This document shows positions 9,419 to 18,673 of a stretch of 64,000 nucleotides of DNA, piece after piece. Where the stretch lies: NCBI RefSeq assembly GCF_017114995.1, contig NZ_JABXKL010000074.1:168719-232718 (forward strand), given 5' to 3'. This DNA is from Nostoc sp. NMS9. Its GTDB lineage: Bacteria; Cyanobacteriota; Cyanobacteriia; Cyanobacteriales; Nostocaceae. The notes under the pieces were generated by a model. That model ran no database searches and was not told the origin of the DNA. It saw only the letters and a list, made by a program, of their open reading frames with translations. Made by a program: the position numbers and the translations under genes. Position 1 is the stretch's first letter. Every line of letters begins with the position of its first letter.

Positions 9419-10480
9419 ATGGGTGTTTCTTTAACAACTCCTCATCTCTTACGGGCTGCTCGTGGTGAAGTAGTAGATCGTCCCCCTGTATGGATGATGC
9501 GACAAGCGGGACGATATATGAAAGCATATCGAGACTTAAGAGATAAGTATCCTTCGTTTCGCGATCGCTCGGAAATTCCAGATGTAGCAATTGAAGTTTC
9601 CTTGCAACCGTGGAAAGCCTTCCAACCAGACGGAGTAATTTTATTTTCTGATATTGTCACGCCATTACCTGGTTTGGGCATTGACATGGACATTGCGGAA
9701 GGTAAAGGGCCAATTATTCACTCACCCCTCCGCACTCAAGAACAAATTGATAGTTTGCATCCTTTAGAACCAGAAGCAGCTCTACCATTTATCAAAACAA
9801 TTTTGCAAGCGCTGCGTTCGGAAGTAGGCGATAAATCAACGGTGTTGGGCTTTGTGGGTGCGCCGTGGACGTTAGCAGCTTATGCGGTTGAGGGAAAAGG
9901 TTCTAAAACCTACTCCATCATCAAAAACATGGCATTTTCAGATCCGACGATATTGCATCAACTGTTAGCTAAATTAGCAGATGCGATCGCCATCTATGCC
10001 CGCTACCAAATTGACTCTGGCGCTCAAGTTGTGCAAATGTTCGATTCTTGGGCGGGTCAATTGAGTCCTCAAGATTATGATACTTTTGCTCTCCCCTATC
10101 AGCAAAGAGTTTTCCAGCAAGTCAAGCAAACCCATCCTGATACACCTTTGATTTTGCTAGTTAGTGGTAGTGCGGGTGTGTTGGAAAGAATGGGACAATC
10201 TGGCGCCGATATAGTCAGTGTAGACTGGGCAGTGGATATGGCAGACGCACGAGCCAGATTGGGTAAGCAAGTGAAAGTTCAAGGAAATCTTGACCCAGGC
10301 GTGCTATTTGGCTCTAAACAGTTTATCCGCGATCGCATTCTCGATACGGTTCGCAAAGCTGGTAATTGGGGTCATATTCTCAATCTCGGTCACGGTGTCT
10401 TACCAGAAACTCCCGAAGAAAATGTCGCTTTCTTCTTTGAAACCGCAAAGGAATTGAATCTTGTAGGAGTTAAGAGTTAA
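9419..10480 (+). CDS. hemE: Uroporphyrinogen decarboxylase
   Basis: 353 aa, ATG start, normal length. It converts uroporphyrinogen III to coproporphyrinogen III, a shared step of haem and chlorophyll synthesis in the cytoplasm. Signature sequences are present: RPPVWMMRQAGRYM near residue 21, FQPDGVILFSDIVTPLPGLGIDMD near residue 70, GFVGAPWTLAAYAVEG near 142, FDSWAGQLSP near 204, and GNLDPGVLFG near 291. The stop codon and the last four codons (GVKS) lie inside a heptamer tandem repeat that continues downstream, so the natural C-terminus may have been altered by repeat invasion. Confidence 0.97.
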   Translation: MGVSLTTPHLLRAARGEVVDRPPVWMMRQAGRYMKAYRDLRDKYPSFRDRSEIPDVAIEVSLQPWKAFQPDGVILFSDIVTPLPGLGIDMDIAEGKGPIIHSPLRTQEQIDSLHPLEPEAALPFIKTILQALRSEVGDKSTVLGFVGAPWTLAAYAVEGKGSKTYSIIKNMAFSDPTILHQLLAKLADAIAIYARYQIDSGAQVVQMFDSWAGQLSPQDYDTFALPYQQRVFQQVKQTHPDTPLILLVSGSAGVLERMGQSGADIVSVDWAVDMADARARLGKQVKVQGNLDPGVLFGSKQFIRDRILDTVRKAGNWGHILNLGHGVLPETPEENVAFFFETAKELNLVGVKS

Positions 10481-10534
10481 GAGTTATGAGTTATGAGTTA
10501 TGAGTTAGGAGTTATGAGTTAGGAGTTATCAGTT
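10465..10534. repeat. Heptamer short tandem repeat array (10 units of a-n-g-AGTT type)
   Basis: Ten contiguous 7-bp units, AGGAGTT, AAGAGTT (x2), ATGAGTT (x3), AGGAGTT, ATGAGTT, AGGAGTT, ATCAGTT, start inside the last codons of hemE and run into the intergenic space. The complementary version (AACTCCT/AACTTTA type) follows at about 10555-10645, so the region could fold into a long imperfect hairpin. This resembles the STRR heptamers known from heterocystous cyanobacteria. Confidence 0.85.
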
Positions 10535-10661
10535 GCGAAGTGCAAAGTTATTTTTAACTCCTCACTTCTCACTCCTAACTTTATTTTTAACTCCTGATTC
10601 GGAACTTTTAACTTTATTTTTAACTCTTTAGTTTTAACTCCTAACGTTTGATAAATTATCT

Positions 10662-11621
10662 ATGAGCCAGAAACGGATTTTAGTGACTGGTGCAAGTGGT
10701 TGTGTAGGTCATTATTTAACAGAAGCCTTAATTAAGGAAACAGATCACGAACTGTATCTACTAGTTAGGAACCCAAGCAAATTACAAGTTGATACTAAGG
10801 CACGTTCAGGTATCAACGTTTTACAAGGTGATATGCAAAATATTCGCCAGTTTGCCGATTTGCTATCCACAATTGATACGGCGGTACTCACAGCCACAGC
10901 TTGGGGTGGTGATGAGACATTTGATATTAATGTCGTCAAGACTATAGAGTTGTTGGAACTGCTAGATCCAGAACGTTGCCAACAGGTGATTTATTTTTCG
11001 ACAGCTAGCGTTTTGGATCGCTACAATCAACCATTGAAAGAAGCCGGGGAAATTGGGACAGATTACATCCGTTCTAAATATGAGTGCTTAGAGAAAAAAG
11101 AAAAATTAGCGATCGCACCCAAAATTACCACAGTATTTCCGACTTTAGTATTGGGTGGGGATGCTAATAAACCCTATTCTCCTGTCACATCTGGCATTCC
11201 AGAAGTTACGAAATATATTAATTTGATTCGCTTTTTGGAAGCAGATGGCAGTTTTCACTTTATCCACGGACGAGATATTGCCACTGTCGTACGATATTTA
11301 ATTGATCATCCTGCCAAAAATGATCAACCACGTCGGCTTGTTTTAGGTCAAGCACCATTAACTGCTAATCAAGCAGTGAAACAAGTTTGTGCTTATCTGG
11401 GCAAAAAGATTTACTTTCGCATTCCCATATCTATAGCATTGGCTAATTTGATTATTGTTCTGTTCCGCATTCGGATGGCCGCTTGGGATCGGTTCTGCAT
11501 GAACTATCGGCATTTTACCTATGAAAAATTCATCAATCCCGATAGTTTCGGCTTGCCAAATTATTGTGCAACCATGAGTGATGTTTTGAAAATTAGCGGT
11601 GTTGAAAAGGCTAAAAATTGA
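10662..11621 (+). CDS. NAD(P)-dependent epimerase/dehydratase (extended SDR-like)
   Basis: 319 aa, ATG start. The N-terminal Rossmann motif is GASGCVGHYL (residues 9-18). The strand LQGDMQN (about 55-61) matches the adenine-binding Asp region. YFSTASV near residue 110 is the Ser region, and IRSKYECLEK near 142 is a degenerate form of the YxxxK catalytic pair, with the Tyr three residues before an expected Lys replaced in spacing (S-K-Y-E-C-L-E-K). The C-terminus has PVTSGIPEVTKYINLIRF and a hydrophobic stretch (IALANLIIVLFRI). It may be a non-classical SDR or nucleotide-sugar enzyme; the substrate is unknown. Confidence 0.82.
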   Translation: MSQKRILVTGASGCVGHYLTEALIKETDHELYLLVRNPSKLQVDTKARSGINVLQGDMQNIRQFADLLSTIDTAVLTATAWGGDETFDINVVKTIELLELLDPERCQQVIYFSTASVLDRYNQPLKEAGEIGTDYIRSKYECLEKKEKLAIAPKITTVFPTLVLGGDANKPYSPVTSGIPEVTKYINLIRFLEADGSFHFIHGRDIATVVRYLIDHPAKNDQPRRLVLGQAPLTANQAVKQVCAYLGKKIYFRIPISIALANLIIVLFRIRMAAWDRFCMNYRHFTYEKFINPDSFGLPNYCATMSDVLKISGVEKAKN

Positions 11622-11891
11622 TTATAATCTGTGGCTTTTGACAACGTTTGTAAAATATTAGCAGAAAATTATCCTCATCTCGTAGAGAGCCTCTGGGGTT
11701 TTCTCCATTAGCGACTGGCGTCATTGAGTATGGGTGAAGAATGGAAAATTACCTCTTTCCTCTCTGCTCCCCAGTGCCTTCATTTGAGTTAAAAATATCA
11801 ATGGTAAAATAAAACAACTTTAATAAAAAGTCAATAACTCTTTATTTTCGTTAGAGTGGGATAACAATCAAAGTGTGAGGATTGATACTAC

Positions 11892-13490
11892 ATGCGAATC
11901 TTGTTAGTGTATCCGATATTTCCTAAAACCTTTTGGTCATACGAAAAAATCTTGGAGTTAGTCGATCGCAAGGTTTTATTACCACCTCTGGGTTTAGTAA
12001 CAGTAGCGGCGATTTTGCCCCAAGAATGGGAATTCAAACTGGTCGATCGCAACATCCGCCCCGCAACAGAAGCAGAATGGGCATGGGCAGATGTAGTAAT
12101 TCTCTCTGCGATGATTGTCCAGAAACAAGATTTACTTGAGCAAATCCAGGAAGCAAAAAAACGTGGCAAGTTAGTCGCAGTTGGCGGCCCCTACCCCACA
12201 TCTGTACCTCACGAAGTTGAAAATGTTGGCGCAGATTTTCTAATTCTGGATGAAGGGGAAATCACGCTGCCCATGTTTATTGAGGCAATTGAACGGGGTG
12301 AAACTTCTGGGACTTTCCGCGCCACAGAAAAACCTGATGTCACAAGTACACCAATACCCCGCTTTGATTTATTAGAATTGAATGCTTATGACATGATGTC
12401 GGTGCAGTTTTCGCGTGGGTGTCCCTTCCAGTGCGAATTTTGCGACATTATTGTTCTCTACGGGCGCAAACCGCGCACCAAAACCCCAGCCCAACTTTTA
12501 GCAGAGTTAGATTGCCTCTATGAATTGGGTTGGCGGCGGGGTGTGTTCATGGTTGATGACAACTTTATTGGCAACAAGCGAAATGTGAAGTTGTTGCTGA
12601 AAGAGTTAAAAGTCTGGATGGCAGAACATAAGTATCCCTTCCGATTTGACACTGAAGCTTCAATTGACTTAGCACAAGACTCAGAAATGTTGGAGTTGAT
12701 GGTTGAGTCTGGTTTCTCGGCGGTGTTTTTGGGAATCGAAACGCCGGATGAGGATAGTTTGCAAATGACCAAGAAGTTTCAAAATACTCGCAGTTCTCTA
12801 ACTGAGGCAGTGGAAACCATCACCAGGGCGGGATTGCGCCCAATGGCTGGGTTTATTATTGGGTTTGATGGCGAAAAAGCAGGTGCAGGCGATCGCATTG
12901 TCCGCTTTGCTGAACAAGCAGCAATTCCCTCAACGACCTTTGCGATGTTACAAGCGTTACCTAACACTGCGCTTTGGCATCGCCTGAAAAAGGAAGGACG
13001 ACTGCGGGAAAATCAAGATGGTAACATCAACCAAACAACATTGATGAACTTCCTGCCTACTCGTCCCCTGGAAGAACTTGCCAGAGAATATATTGAAGCA
13101 TTCTGTACTTTATATGACCCAGTACAGTATTTAGATCGCACCTATCGCTGCTTCTTGATGATGGGCTTGCCCAGTTGGAAAGCCCCAGCAAAAATGCCAG
13201 AGTGGGTAGTTGTGAAAGCGTTGCTGATTGTAATTTGGCGACAAGGAATCAAACGGGAAACCCGCTGGAAATTCTGGCATCATTTGTTCAGCATTCTCAA
13301 GCGTAACCCTGGAGTGATTGAACATTACATTTCTGCTTGCGCCCACAACGAGCATTTTCTGGAGTATCGCCAAATTGTGCGCGATCAGATTGAAAGTCAG
13401 CTAGCTGAGTATTTGGCACAAGGTGCAGAAACGCCTTATGTACTAGTGAAAGAAAAAGCTGAGGAAAAAGCGGAAGCGGTAGTTAGTTAA
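11892..13490 (+). CDS. B12-binding-domain radical SAM protein
   Basis: 532 aa, ATG start. The N-terminal 130 residues form a cobalamin-binding-like domain (MRILLVYPIFPKTFWSYE, ILSAMIVQKQDLLEQI, VAVGGPYPTSVPHEVENVGADFLILDEGE). The radical SAM core has Cys177, Cys181 and Cys184 in RGCPFQCEFCDI for the [4Fe-4S] cluster, followed by FMVDDNFIGN, TEASIDLA, FLGIETPDE and GFIIGFDGE. The C-terminal 150 residues match the extension seen in hopanoid-type and related family members. It could methylate or rearrange an unreactive carbon; the substrate cannot be deduced and no pathway partner is adjacent. Confidence 0.9.
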   Translation: MRILLVYPIFPKTFWSYEKILELVDRKVLLPPLGLVTVAAILPQEWEFKLVDRNIRPATEAEWAWADVVILSAMIVQKQDLLEQIQEAKKRGKLVAVGGPYPTSVPHEVENVGADFLILDEGEITLPMFIEAIERGETSGTFRATEKPDVTSTPIPRFDLLELNAYDMMSVQFSRGCPFQCEFCDIIVLYGRKPRTKTPAQLLAELDCLYELGWRRGVFMVDDNFIGNKRNVKLLLKELKVWMAEHKYPFRFDTEASIDLAQDSEMLELMVESGFSAVFLGIETPDEDSLQMTKKFQNTRSSLTEAVETITRAGLRPMAGFIIGFDGEKAGAGDRIVRFAEQAAIPSTTFAMLQALPNTALWHRLKKEGRLRENQDGNINQTTLMNFLPTRPLEELAREYIEAFCTLYDPVQYLDRTYRCFLMMGLPSWKAPAKMPEWVVVKALLIVIWRQGIKRETRWKFWHHLFSILKRNPGVIEHYISACAHNEHFLEYRQIVRDQIESQLAEYLAQGAETPYVLVKEKAEEKAEAVVS

Positions 13491-13572
13491 GGTTGGTAAT
13501 GGGTAATAGTAAATAAATTACTTATTACCCGTTCTCAATTAAAATTATGCAAATCCAATATTTGAGTTTAAA

Positions 13573-14661
13573 TTACTTTACAACCATGCGCTTAAAATAG
13601 TACTCTCCTAACTTGATTAGCAGGGGTAGAAGTGGTGTCACTACAGAAAGCAAGTATTGACGGAAGGTTGTAACATCAAAAGGCCACACAGGAAAATCAT
13701 TAGTCAATGTGTAGATAGAACGCAATTCTTGAAGTTTCACAGCTTCTTTCTTCAAAGTTTCTCCATCGCTACTCAAGCTTGTGTGAATGCGTTTATAATC
13801 TATTTGAAACTGCTTGGCAATCTCGCCTAGTAATTCTTGTTTAGCTTTTTTCATACCTCTGCTGGCGGCAAGGAGAGGGCCAAAAAAACATACTAAGGAG
13901 ATGGGAATATAGAGTAGGATTGTGAAATTAAAATACCAATACTCCTGCGCGATTCCTTGACTAATAAATTGATACTTACTCAATGTGATCATCGTACCAA
14001 ATATAGCTGCTAGATAAGCTGTATTCAATGAATATCGGCTCAACGGACTTAAACCGCCACAGCGATCGGGGTGGAGTGGATTAATTTTAAGTTGCTTATT
14101 ATTCTTACCCAAAAGTTCATGCAGTAACCAAACATTAGTTGTTAGGTTCAAGACTAATACACTTCCTGCGTAAAATATTGCAACAGCGTTAATTGCACCC
14201 GTCAAGGCAGGAATTCCTCCATCAGATCCTGTCCAGTTAGAAACATCTTGCTGTACGGAGAAATACCAGATTCCAAAAGCGATCGCTGTTACTAATCCAA
14301 AAAATTGACGCCACGACTTTTGGTAAGGCAATAATACCAAATTAATTTCTGCTTCGGTAGTGTCAACAATATCCGATTGCTCAAGGTATTCAATTAGCTG
14401 ATAGATTGCCTTAAATGACCACAGGTAATAGCCAAAGATAACTGGATTGAGCAGGCAGATCCATACCCAGGCGAACCAATCCTGTAGCAATCCTAAATGT
14501 TTTTCATGTAATATCAACGTCTTACTTAGCGTAGCAGCAATTAAATAAAGACCAGATGTAATGACGATTGAGAGCATTCCTAAACTGACAGGTGTCAATT
14601 GGCATTTGTCAATTAACCAACGGGCAACAGGATCAGCGCGATAAAAGTCTTGCTTTTGCAT
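13573..14661 (-). CDS. Conserved multi-pass membrane protein, unknown function
   Basis: 362 aa. Hydrophobic segments lie at about residues 22-42, 65-87, 122-140, 155-178, 215-235 and 245-270, with a soluble tail of about 90 residues. A conserved-looking motif NPLHPDRCGGLSPLSRYS lies between helices (about 199-216); HPD.xGGL motifs occur in several uncharacterised bacterial membrane proteins. No catalytic family is recognised. It ends opposite the radical SAM gene (convergent). Confidence 0.6.
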   Translation of the reverse strand: MQKQDFYRADPVARWLIDKCQLTPVSLGMLSIVITSGLYLIAATLSKTLILHEKHLGLLQDWFAWVWICLLNPVIFGYYLWSFKAIYQLIEYLEQSDIVDTTEAEINLVLLPYQKSWRQFFGLVTAIAFGIWYFSVQQDVSNWTGSDGGIPALTGAINAVAIFYAGSVLVLNLTTNVWLLHELLGKNNKQLKINPLHPDRCGGLSPLSRYSLNTAYLAAIFGTMITLSKYQFISQGIAQEYWYFNFTILLYIPISLVCFFGPLLAASRGMKKAKQELLGEIAKQFQIDYKRIHTSLSSDGETLKKEAVKLQELRSIYTLTNDFPVWPFDVTTFRQYLLSVVTPLLPLLIKLGEYYFKRMVVK

Positions 14662-14758
14662 ACTGTTTCTTAAAACTAATATGCTATCCTCTTTTTCTAA
14701 TTTTTGTTTAAAATTATACTTATCTTGATTTATGTCTACTTGTATTTACTTGTATTAG

Positions 14759-15601
14759 CTATTTTGCCTTTCCCATCCCAGTGATTTGAAAAATTAACTC
14801 TGCGGCTTTACTCATTAGCGAAGTGTTAATCTCAAGTTGATAATTCCCCTGTTTTAAAATCTCCATCACAACTTTACTGAAATCTGCGTTACCTTTCCTC
14901 GCACCCAAACCATTAATTGCACATTCAATTTGTCTCACGCCACAACTTAAAGCAATGAGTGAATTATCTACCGCCATACCCAAATCATCATGACAGTGTA
15001 CTGAAACGACAACTCGATCAATATTTGGTACTCGATTAAAAATCATTTGTAGAAGTTGCGAAAACTCTTCTAGCGATGCCAAACCTAAGCTATCAGGAAT
15101 GCTAACAGTAGTAGCACCACTTTTGATTGCAGTTTCAATAGATTTACACAAAAAATCTGGCTCACTTCTGGGAGCATCAAAAGCGCTCCATTCTACATCA
15201 TCACAGTAATTGCGTGCTAGAGAAACACTCTCTTTGATTGTTTCTAATACTTCTTCTTTGGTTAATTTAGACTGATTTTTAAGATTTACCGGAGTATAAG
15301 TGTGAATTCTACCTCTGATTGCTGGTTTAATTGCTTCAGCAAGAGTGATTATTTCATTTGAATTGGAACTAGCTAGCCCACAAATAGTAGAATTTTTAAT
15401 TATTTTAGAAATATTAAAGACTTCATCAAAATCTTTTTGAGAACTTGCTGGATAACCAACTTCAATAATATCTACTCCCATTTCTTCGAGTAATTGAGAG
15501 ATAGTGATTTTTTGTTGTAAATTCATCTTTACACCAGGCGTCAATTCTCCATCACGCATGGTGGTATCAAAAATAATTACTTTGTGATTATTTCCTGACA
15601 T
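14759..15601 (-). CDS. Isopropylmalate/homocitrate-synthase-like aldolase, catalytic domain only
   Basis: 280 aa. The (beta/alpha)8 HMGL-like barrel is complete: FDTTMRDGELTPG near residue 11 (catalytic Arg and metal-binding Asp), EVGYPASS, the metal-binding H-x-H in VSVHCHDDLGMA near residue 199, and CAINGLGARKGNAD near 229. These enzymes condense acetyl-CoA with a 2-oxoacid. LeuA proteins are typically about 510-540 aa; this one lacks the accessory and C-terminal regulatory (leucine-binding) domains and stops at QITGMGKAK. It may be a feedback-free synthase for a special 2-oxoacid, a NifV/HphA-like enzyme, or a truncated copy. Neighbours do not identify the pathway. Confidence 0.8.
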   Translation of the reverse strand: MSGNNHKVIIFDTTMRDGELTPGVKMNLQQKITISQLLEEMGVDIIEVGYPASSQKDFDEVFNISKIIKNSTICGLASSNSNEIITLAEAIKPAIRGRIHTYTPVNLKNQSKLTKEEVLETIKESVSLARNYCDDVEWSAFDAPRSEPDFLCKSIETAIKSGATTVSIPDSLGLASLEEFSQLLQMIFNRVPNIDRVVVSVHCHDDLGMAVDNSLIALSCGVRQIECAINGLGARKGNADFSKVVMEILKQGNYQLEINTSLMSKAAELIFQITGMGKAK

Positions 15602-15640
15602 ATTGGCTAGAGATAGCGATCGCTTTTGTTAAATGCAATA

Positions 15641-15946
15641 TTAAGGAATATCCTCACTTAAGAAAACTGTCTCTAAATCCCGATAACCACTGACAATACG
15701 TGCAACTTCTACACCGCCATCAATGGGACGATAAAATATCAAGTAATCTTCTATCGGGAAACTCCGTAAACCACTGCCAAAATTATCGCAACTTTGCCCC
15801 ATATTAGGAAAATCAGCCAACAATTTACACTGCTGTTTAATTTTCTCGTTGAGTCTTCCAGCCGCATCAGGATTAAAGCGGGCAATATAGCTGCTAATTT
15901 CTTTCAAATCTAATCTAGCTGAAGGCGCTAAAATACACCTACTCAT
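15641..15946 (-). CDS. ParE/RelE-family toxin
   Basis: 101 aa. The pattern is typical of ParE: MSRCILAPSARLDLKEISSYIARFNPDAAGRLNEKIKQ, then LLADFPNMGQSCDNF, the RSFPIEDYLIFYRP strand and VARIVSGYRDLETVF. Family members block DNA gyrase or cleave mRNA at the ribosome. It overlaps the upstream antitoxin gene by one base (TAATG), giving translational coupling. A type II module of this kind is autoregulated by the complex in known cases. Confidence 0.9.
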   Translation of the reverse strand: MSRCILAPSARLDLKEISSYIARFNPDAAGRLNEKIKQQCKLLADFPNMGQSCDNFGSGLRSFPIEDYLIFYRPIDGGVEVARIVSGYRDLETVFLSEDIP

Positions 15947-16230
15947 TATTTAGCAGCCTCAGCTTGTTGCATTTGGGCTTGGGCGCGTCGAATATCTTCC
16001 TCTATTTCCGCAAATACCTCTTCACCATCAATTCCTTCACCACGTTCGAGTTCGTCAATACCAACTTGGATTTTAGCTTTCAATTCTGCTAAACGTTTTT
16101 CTTGAAGGCGATCACGTTCATCTAGCAATCTCAATGCTTCACCCATCACCTCACTCACTGAGTGGTATCGACCACTATTAACCTTATCCTTAACCAACTG
16201 CTCCAGTTCTGGGGTCAAAGATACATTCAC
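15946..16230 (-). CDS. ParD-family antitoxin
   Basis: 94 aa, GTG start. The ribbon-helix-helix N-terminus reads MNVSLTPELEQLVKDKVNSGRYHSVSEVMGEALRLLDERD, which is the CC2985/ParD signature; the remaining charged helix (QEKRLAELKAKIQVGIDELERGE) would wrap the toxin. It precedes the toxin gene by a one-base overlap. Confidence 0.92.
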   Translation of the reverse strand: MNVSLTPELEQLVKDKVNSGRYHSVSEVMGEALRLLDERDRLQEKRLAELKAKIQVGIDELERGEGIDGEEVFAEIEEDIRRAQAQMQQAEAAK

Positions 16231-16286
16231 AATTATTACCTCATTCCATTTACTCTATATCCTAACCGAAAGGAGTTGGAGCAAAG

Positions 16287-18347
16287 TTAATTCGCCGCTG
16301 TTTGGGCTTCTTGATAAATTATTTCTTGAAACTGGATCATATCTTTTTGTGGATCGGCGTGGCTAACTTTCACCACTATCTGTTCGCCCAAGTTCACAGA
16401 ACGTTTGAAAACCATTGGCAACTGCAAGCCCAAATCTTCTAACAAAATTAGGGCTAAGTTGCTGTCTTCTCGCAACCACATCAACACTGTCACATCCCAA
16501 GTTTCCTCTGGATGACGGCGTAAATACTCTAGAGCATAATATCTATTAGTTTGTCGTTCCACCATCGTCACCTCTTGGGTGATGCTGGTGACAGTCATCA
16601 TCACTTCTTTAAGTTGATCTGCGGAAAATGGTAGAACTTCACCCCGCAAATGGGCTTTCAGTTGGAAGTGGGTGAGTAAGTCACTGTAGCGGCGGATGGG
16701 AGAGGTTGCTTGGGTGTAGGTATCTAAACCCAAACCTGCATGGCGCAGCGGCGTAATGCTCATTTCACTCTTGGGCATACAACGACGCATAGCGCAAGCG
16801 CGAACGAATCCGGCTGGAAGTAGAAGCAATTCCTCATCTGGAGGTAATTCTGGTTGCGGTTGACCGCGAAAGGGCAAAGGTATGTTATGAGTTTTACCAT
16901 AACGAGCCGCAACTTCACCGGCAACAATCATCATTTCTGCTACCAGTTGCCGTGATGGGGAATCGTCCAAAATATCAATGTAGATCTCCTCACCTTTGAC
17001 TTTGATTGTCGCTTCGGGCATGGTGATGCTAATTGCCCCTTGGGCGTAACGCCAAGCTTTACGCCGCTGTGCCCAAGTTGCGATCGCTGCAATTTCCGGT
17101 TCTGCCTGTACCCGTAATTGCAGCATTTCATCTACATCTTCGTAGGTGAGGCGATAAGTCGGCTTAATGAAGCTGGTATGAATGCTGTAATCTTCTACTG
17201 CCCCAGTTGTACCTAAAATAATCCCGAAACTGAGGGCGCAACAAACCTTTCCCTGGATCAGACTCATTGGCCCAGTTGCCAACACTTCTGGAAACATGGG
17301 AATCATTCCCGTCGGTAAATAGACTGTACTACCGCGCTTTCTGGCTTCCAAATCTAATTCATCTTCCGGTACTAACCATCTAGTAGGATCGGCGATATGC
17401 ACCCACAAGCGTTCCCGTCCATCGGGGAGTACTTCCCAACTTAGACCATCGTCGATCTCCGTGGTAGTTTCATCATCAATGGTGTAAACCTTCAGGTGAG
17501 TCAGATCAAGGCGGTTTGTATCTGAGTCAATCGGCGGGAAATCCAAACGCTGTTGCGCCACTTCTAATACCTTATGAGGAAATTGAATTGGAATTGAAGA
17601 ACGACGCAGGAACAAGTTTTCATAAGGACTCCAGCAACCCAAATCCACCAATAGTTGAAAGGCTCCTTGGGGTGTTGTGGGTCGTCCCAGCATGGTCATA
17701 GTTTCTAATACCGCAGCACTAGGCGGATAAGCACGAGCCAAGGAGTCATAATTAACTCCCGTCCGCACGGTGTCAGCTATTAGCGCTGCATATTTTTCTA
17801 GTCCTTCTAAGCGCTGGCGATCGTGGCGCTGCCACTCTACTGCTTCACCTTTGAGTGCTTGCTCTACACGAGTTAAAAATTCCTGCTGTCCTTTAGCTTT
17901 TAGTGCCTCTACTTCCAGTTGGTGCTTGCGTTCTGCCACTTGAGCAGCAGTTCTCGGCTCGTAAGCGTCTCCTTTCTGCTTGAAATAAAGTTTGTCGTCT
18001 GATAACAAGCAATAGGCGGCATAACAAGGAGGTGCGGCTGATTCTGAAAATAGCAGATTCGCCATTTGGTCTGGGGTAACTGTTTCGCCATCTTCAACCA
18101 GTAATTCCCAAGCCACTTCTAAACTAGATGGGTCTAAATAAGGCTTGATCTGCTCCAAAAAGCTGGCAATCTCAGAAGCTTTGTAAGTCTGTCCGGTAAC
18201 TGTATAGGTTATTTGTCTAGGCGCGAGGCTGTGGGATTGACCACGTTCGTCTACCACAAACCAGCGGGTTTTTCCGTCTGGACGTTCTACGATGCCCAGA
18301 CGGCGATCGCCTTGAACCCTAAATTCAACTAGCGTCCCCTTCTCCAC
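16287..18347 (-). CDS. rnr: RNase II/R-family 3'-5' exoribonuclease
   Basis: 686 aa with a GTG start at 18347. The RNB domain covers about residues 270-600: the metal-site Asp cluster is in YTIDDETTTEIDDGLSWE, followed by HIADPTRWL, RGSTVYLPTGMIPMFPEVL, and the helix TQATSPIRRYSDLLTHFQL. The last 70 residues form an S1-like segment ending in KVSHADPQKDMIQFQ. The N-terminus (VEFRVQGDRRLGIVERPDGKTRWFVVDERG) is a cold-shock-like or SH3-like RNA-binding part. Such enzymes degrade mRNA and structured RNA. It lies 105 bases downstream of rpsR on the same strand, as in many cyanobacteria. The symbol follows common usage; rnb is also used. Confidence 0.9.
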   Translation of the reverse strand: MEKGTLVEFRVQGDRRLGIVERPDGKTRWFVVDERGQSHSLAPRQITYTVTGQTYKASEIASFLEQIKPYLDPSSLEVAWELLVEDGETVTPDQMANLLFSESAAPPCYAAYCLLSDDKLYFKQKGDAYEPRTAAQVAERKHQLEVEALKAKGQQEFLTRVEQALKGEAVEWQRHDRQRLEGLEKYAALIADTVRTGVNYDSLARAYPPSAAVLETMTMLGRPTTPQGAFQLLVDLGCWSPYENLFLRRSSIPIQFPHKVLEVAQQRLDFPPIDSDTNRLDLTHLKVYTIDDETTTEIDDGLSWEVLPDGRERLWVHIADPTRWLVPEDELDLEARKRGSTVYLPTGMIPMFPEVLATGPMSLIQGKVCCALSFGIILGTTGAVEDYSIHTSFIKPTYRLTYEDVDEMLQLRVQAEPEIAAIATWAQRRKAWRYAQGAISITMPEATIKVKGEEIYIDILDDSPSRQLVAEMMIVAGEVAARYGKTHNIPLPFRGQPQPELPPDEELLLLPAGFVRACAMRRCMPKSEMSITPLRHAGLGLDTYTQATSPIRRYSDLLTHFQLKAHLRGEVLPFSADQLKEVMMTVTSITQEVTMVERQTNRYYALEYLRRHPEETWDVTVLMWLREDSNLALILLEDLGLQLPMVFKRSVNLGEQIVVKVSHADPQKDMIQFQEIIYQEAQTAAN

Positions 18348-18390
18348 AACTCTCGCACTCTAATTTGGTGAACAGTTTAAATAGTTTTAA

Positions 18391-18449
18391 GTTAGGAGTT
18401 AGGAGTTAGGAGTTTTAATTCTTAACTCATGACTCATCACTCATAACTC
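18391..18449. repeat. Heptamer tandem repeats with inverted arm
   Basis: GTTAGGAGTTAGGAGTTAGG (18391-18410) is three AGGAGTT-type heptamers, and about 10 bases later TAACTCATGACTCATCACTC (from 18423) is the complementary kind. The two arms can pair. They fill the gap between rpsR and the exonuclease gene. Confidence 0.75.
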
Positions 18450-18452
18450 TTT

Positions 18453-18668
18453 TTAGCCTTCCGCATTGATAAATGGCAACAAAGCCACAATCCGCGAACG
18501 TTTAATTGCTAATGTCAACTCTCGCTGTTGCTGAGATGTAAGTCCAGTAATCCGACGTGGCAGTATCTTTCCCCGCTCGGTGACAAACTTACGCAATAAA
18601 TCAACATCTTTATAATCGATTGGTTCTCCTGGCTTGATCGGAGAAAGGCGACGACGGAAATAACTCAT
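18453..18668 (-). CDS. rpsR: 30S ribosomal protein S18
   Basis: 71 aa. The core is diagnostic: MSYFRRRLSPIKPGEPIDYKDVDLLRKFVTERGKILPRRITGLTSQQQRELTLAIKRSRIVALLPF. It binds S6 and 16S rRNA on the small-subunit platform. It starts 5 bases after the rpmG stop, so the two form one transcript. Confidence 0.98.
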   Translation of the reverse strand: MSYFRRRLSPIKPGEPIDYKDVDLLRKFVTERGKILPRRITGLTSQQQRELTLAIKRSRIVALLPFINAEG

Positions 18669-18673
18669 CTTTT

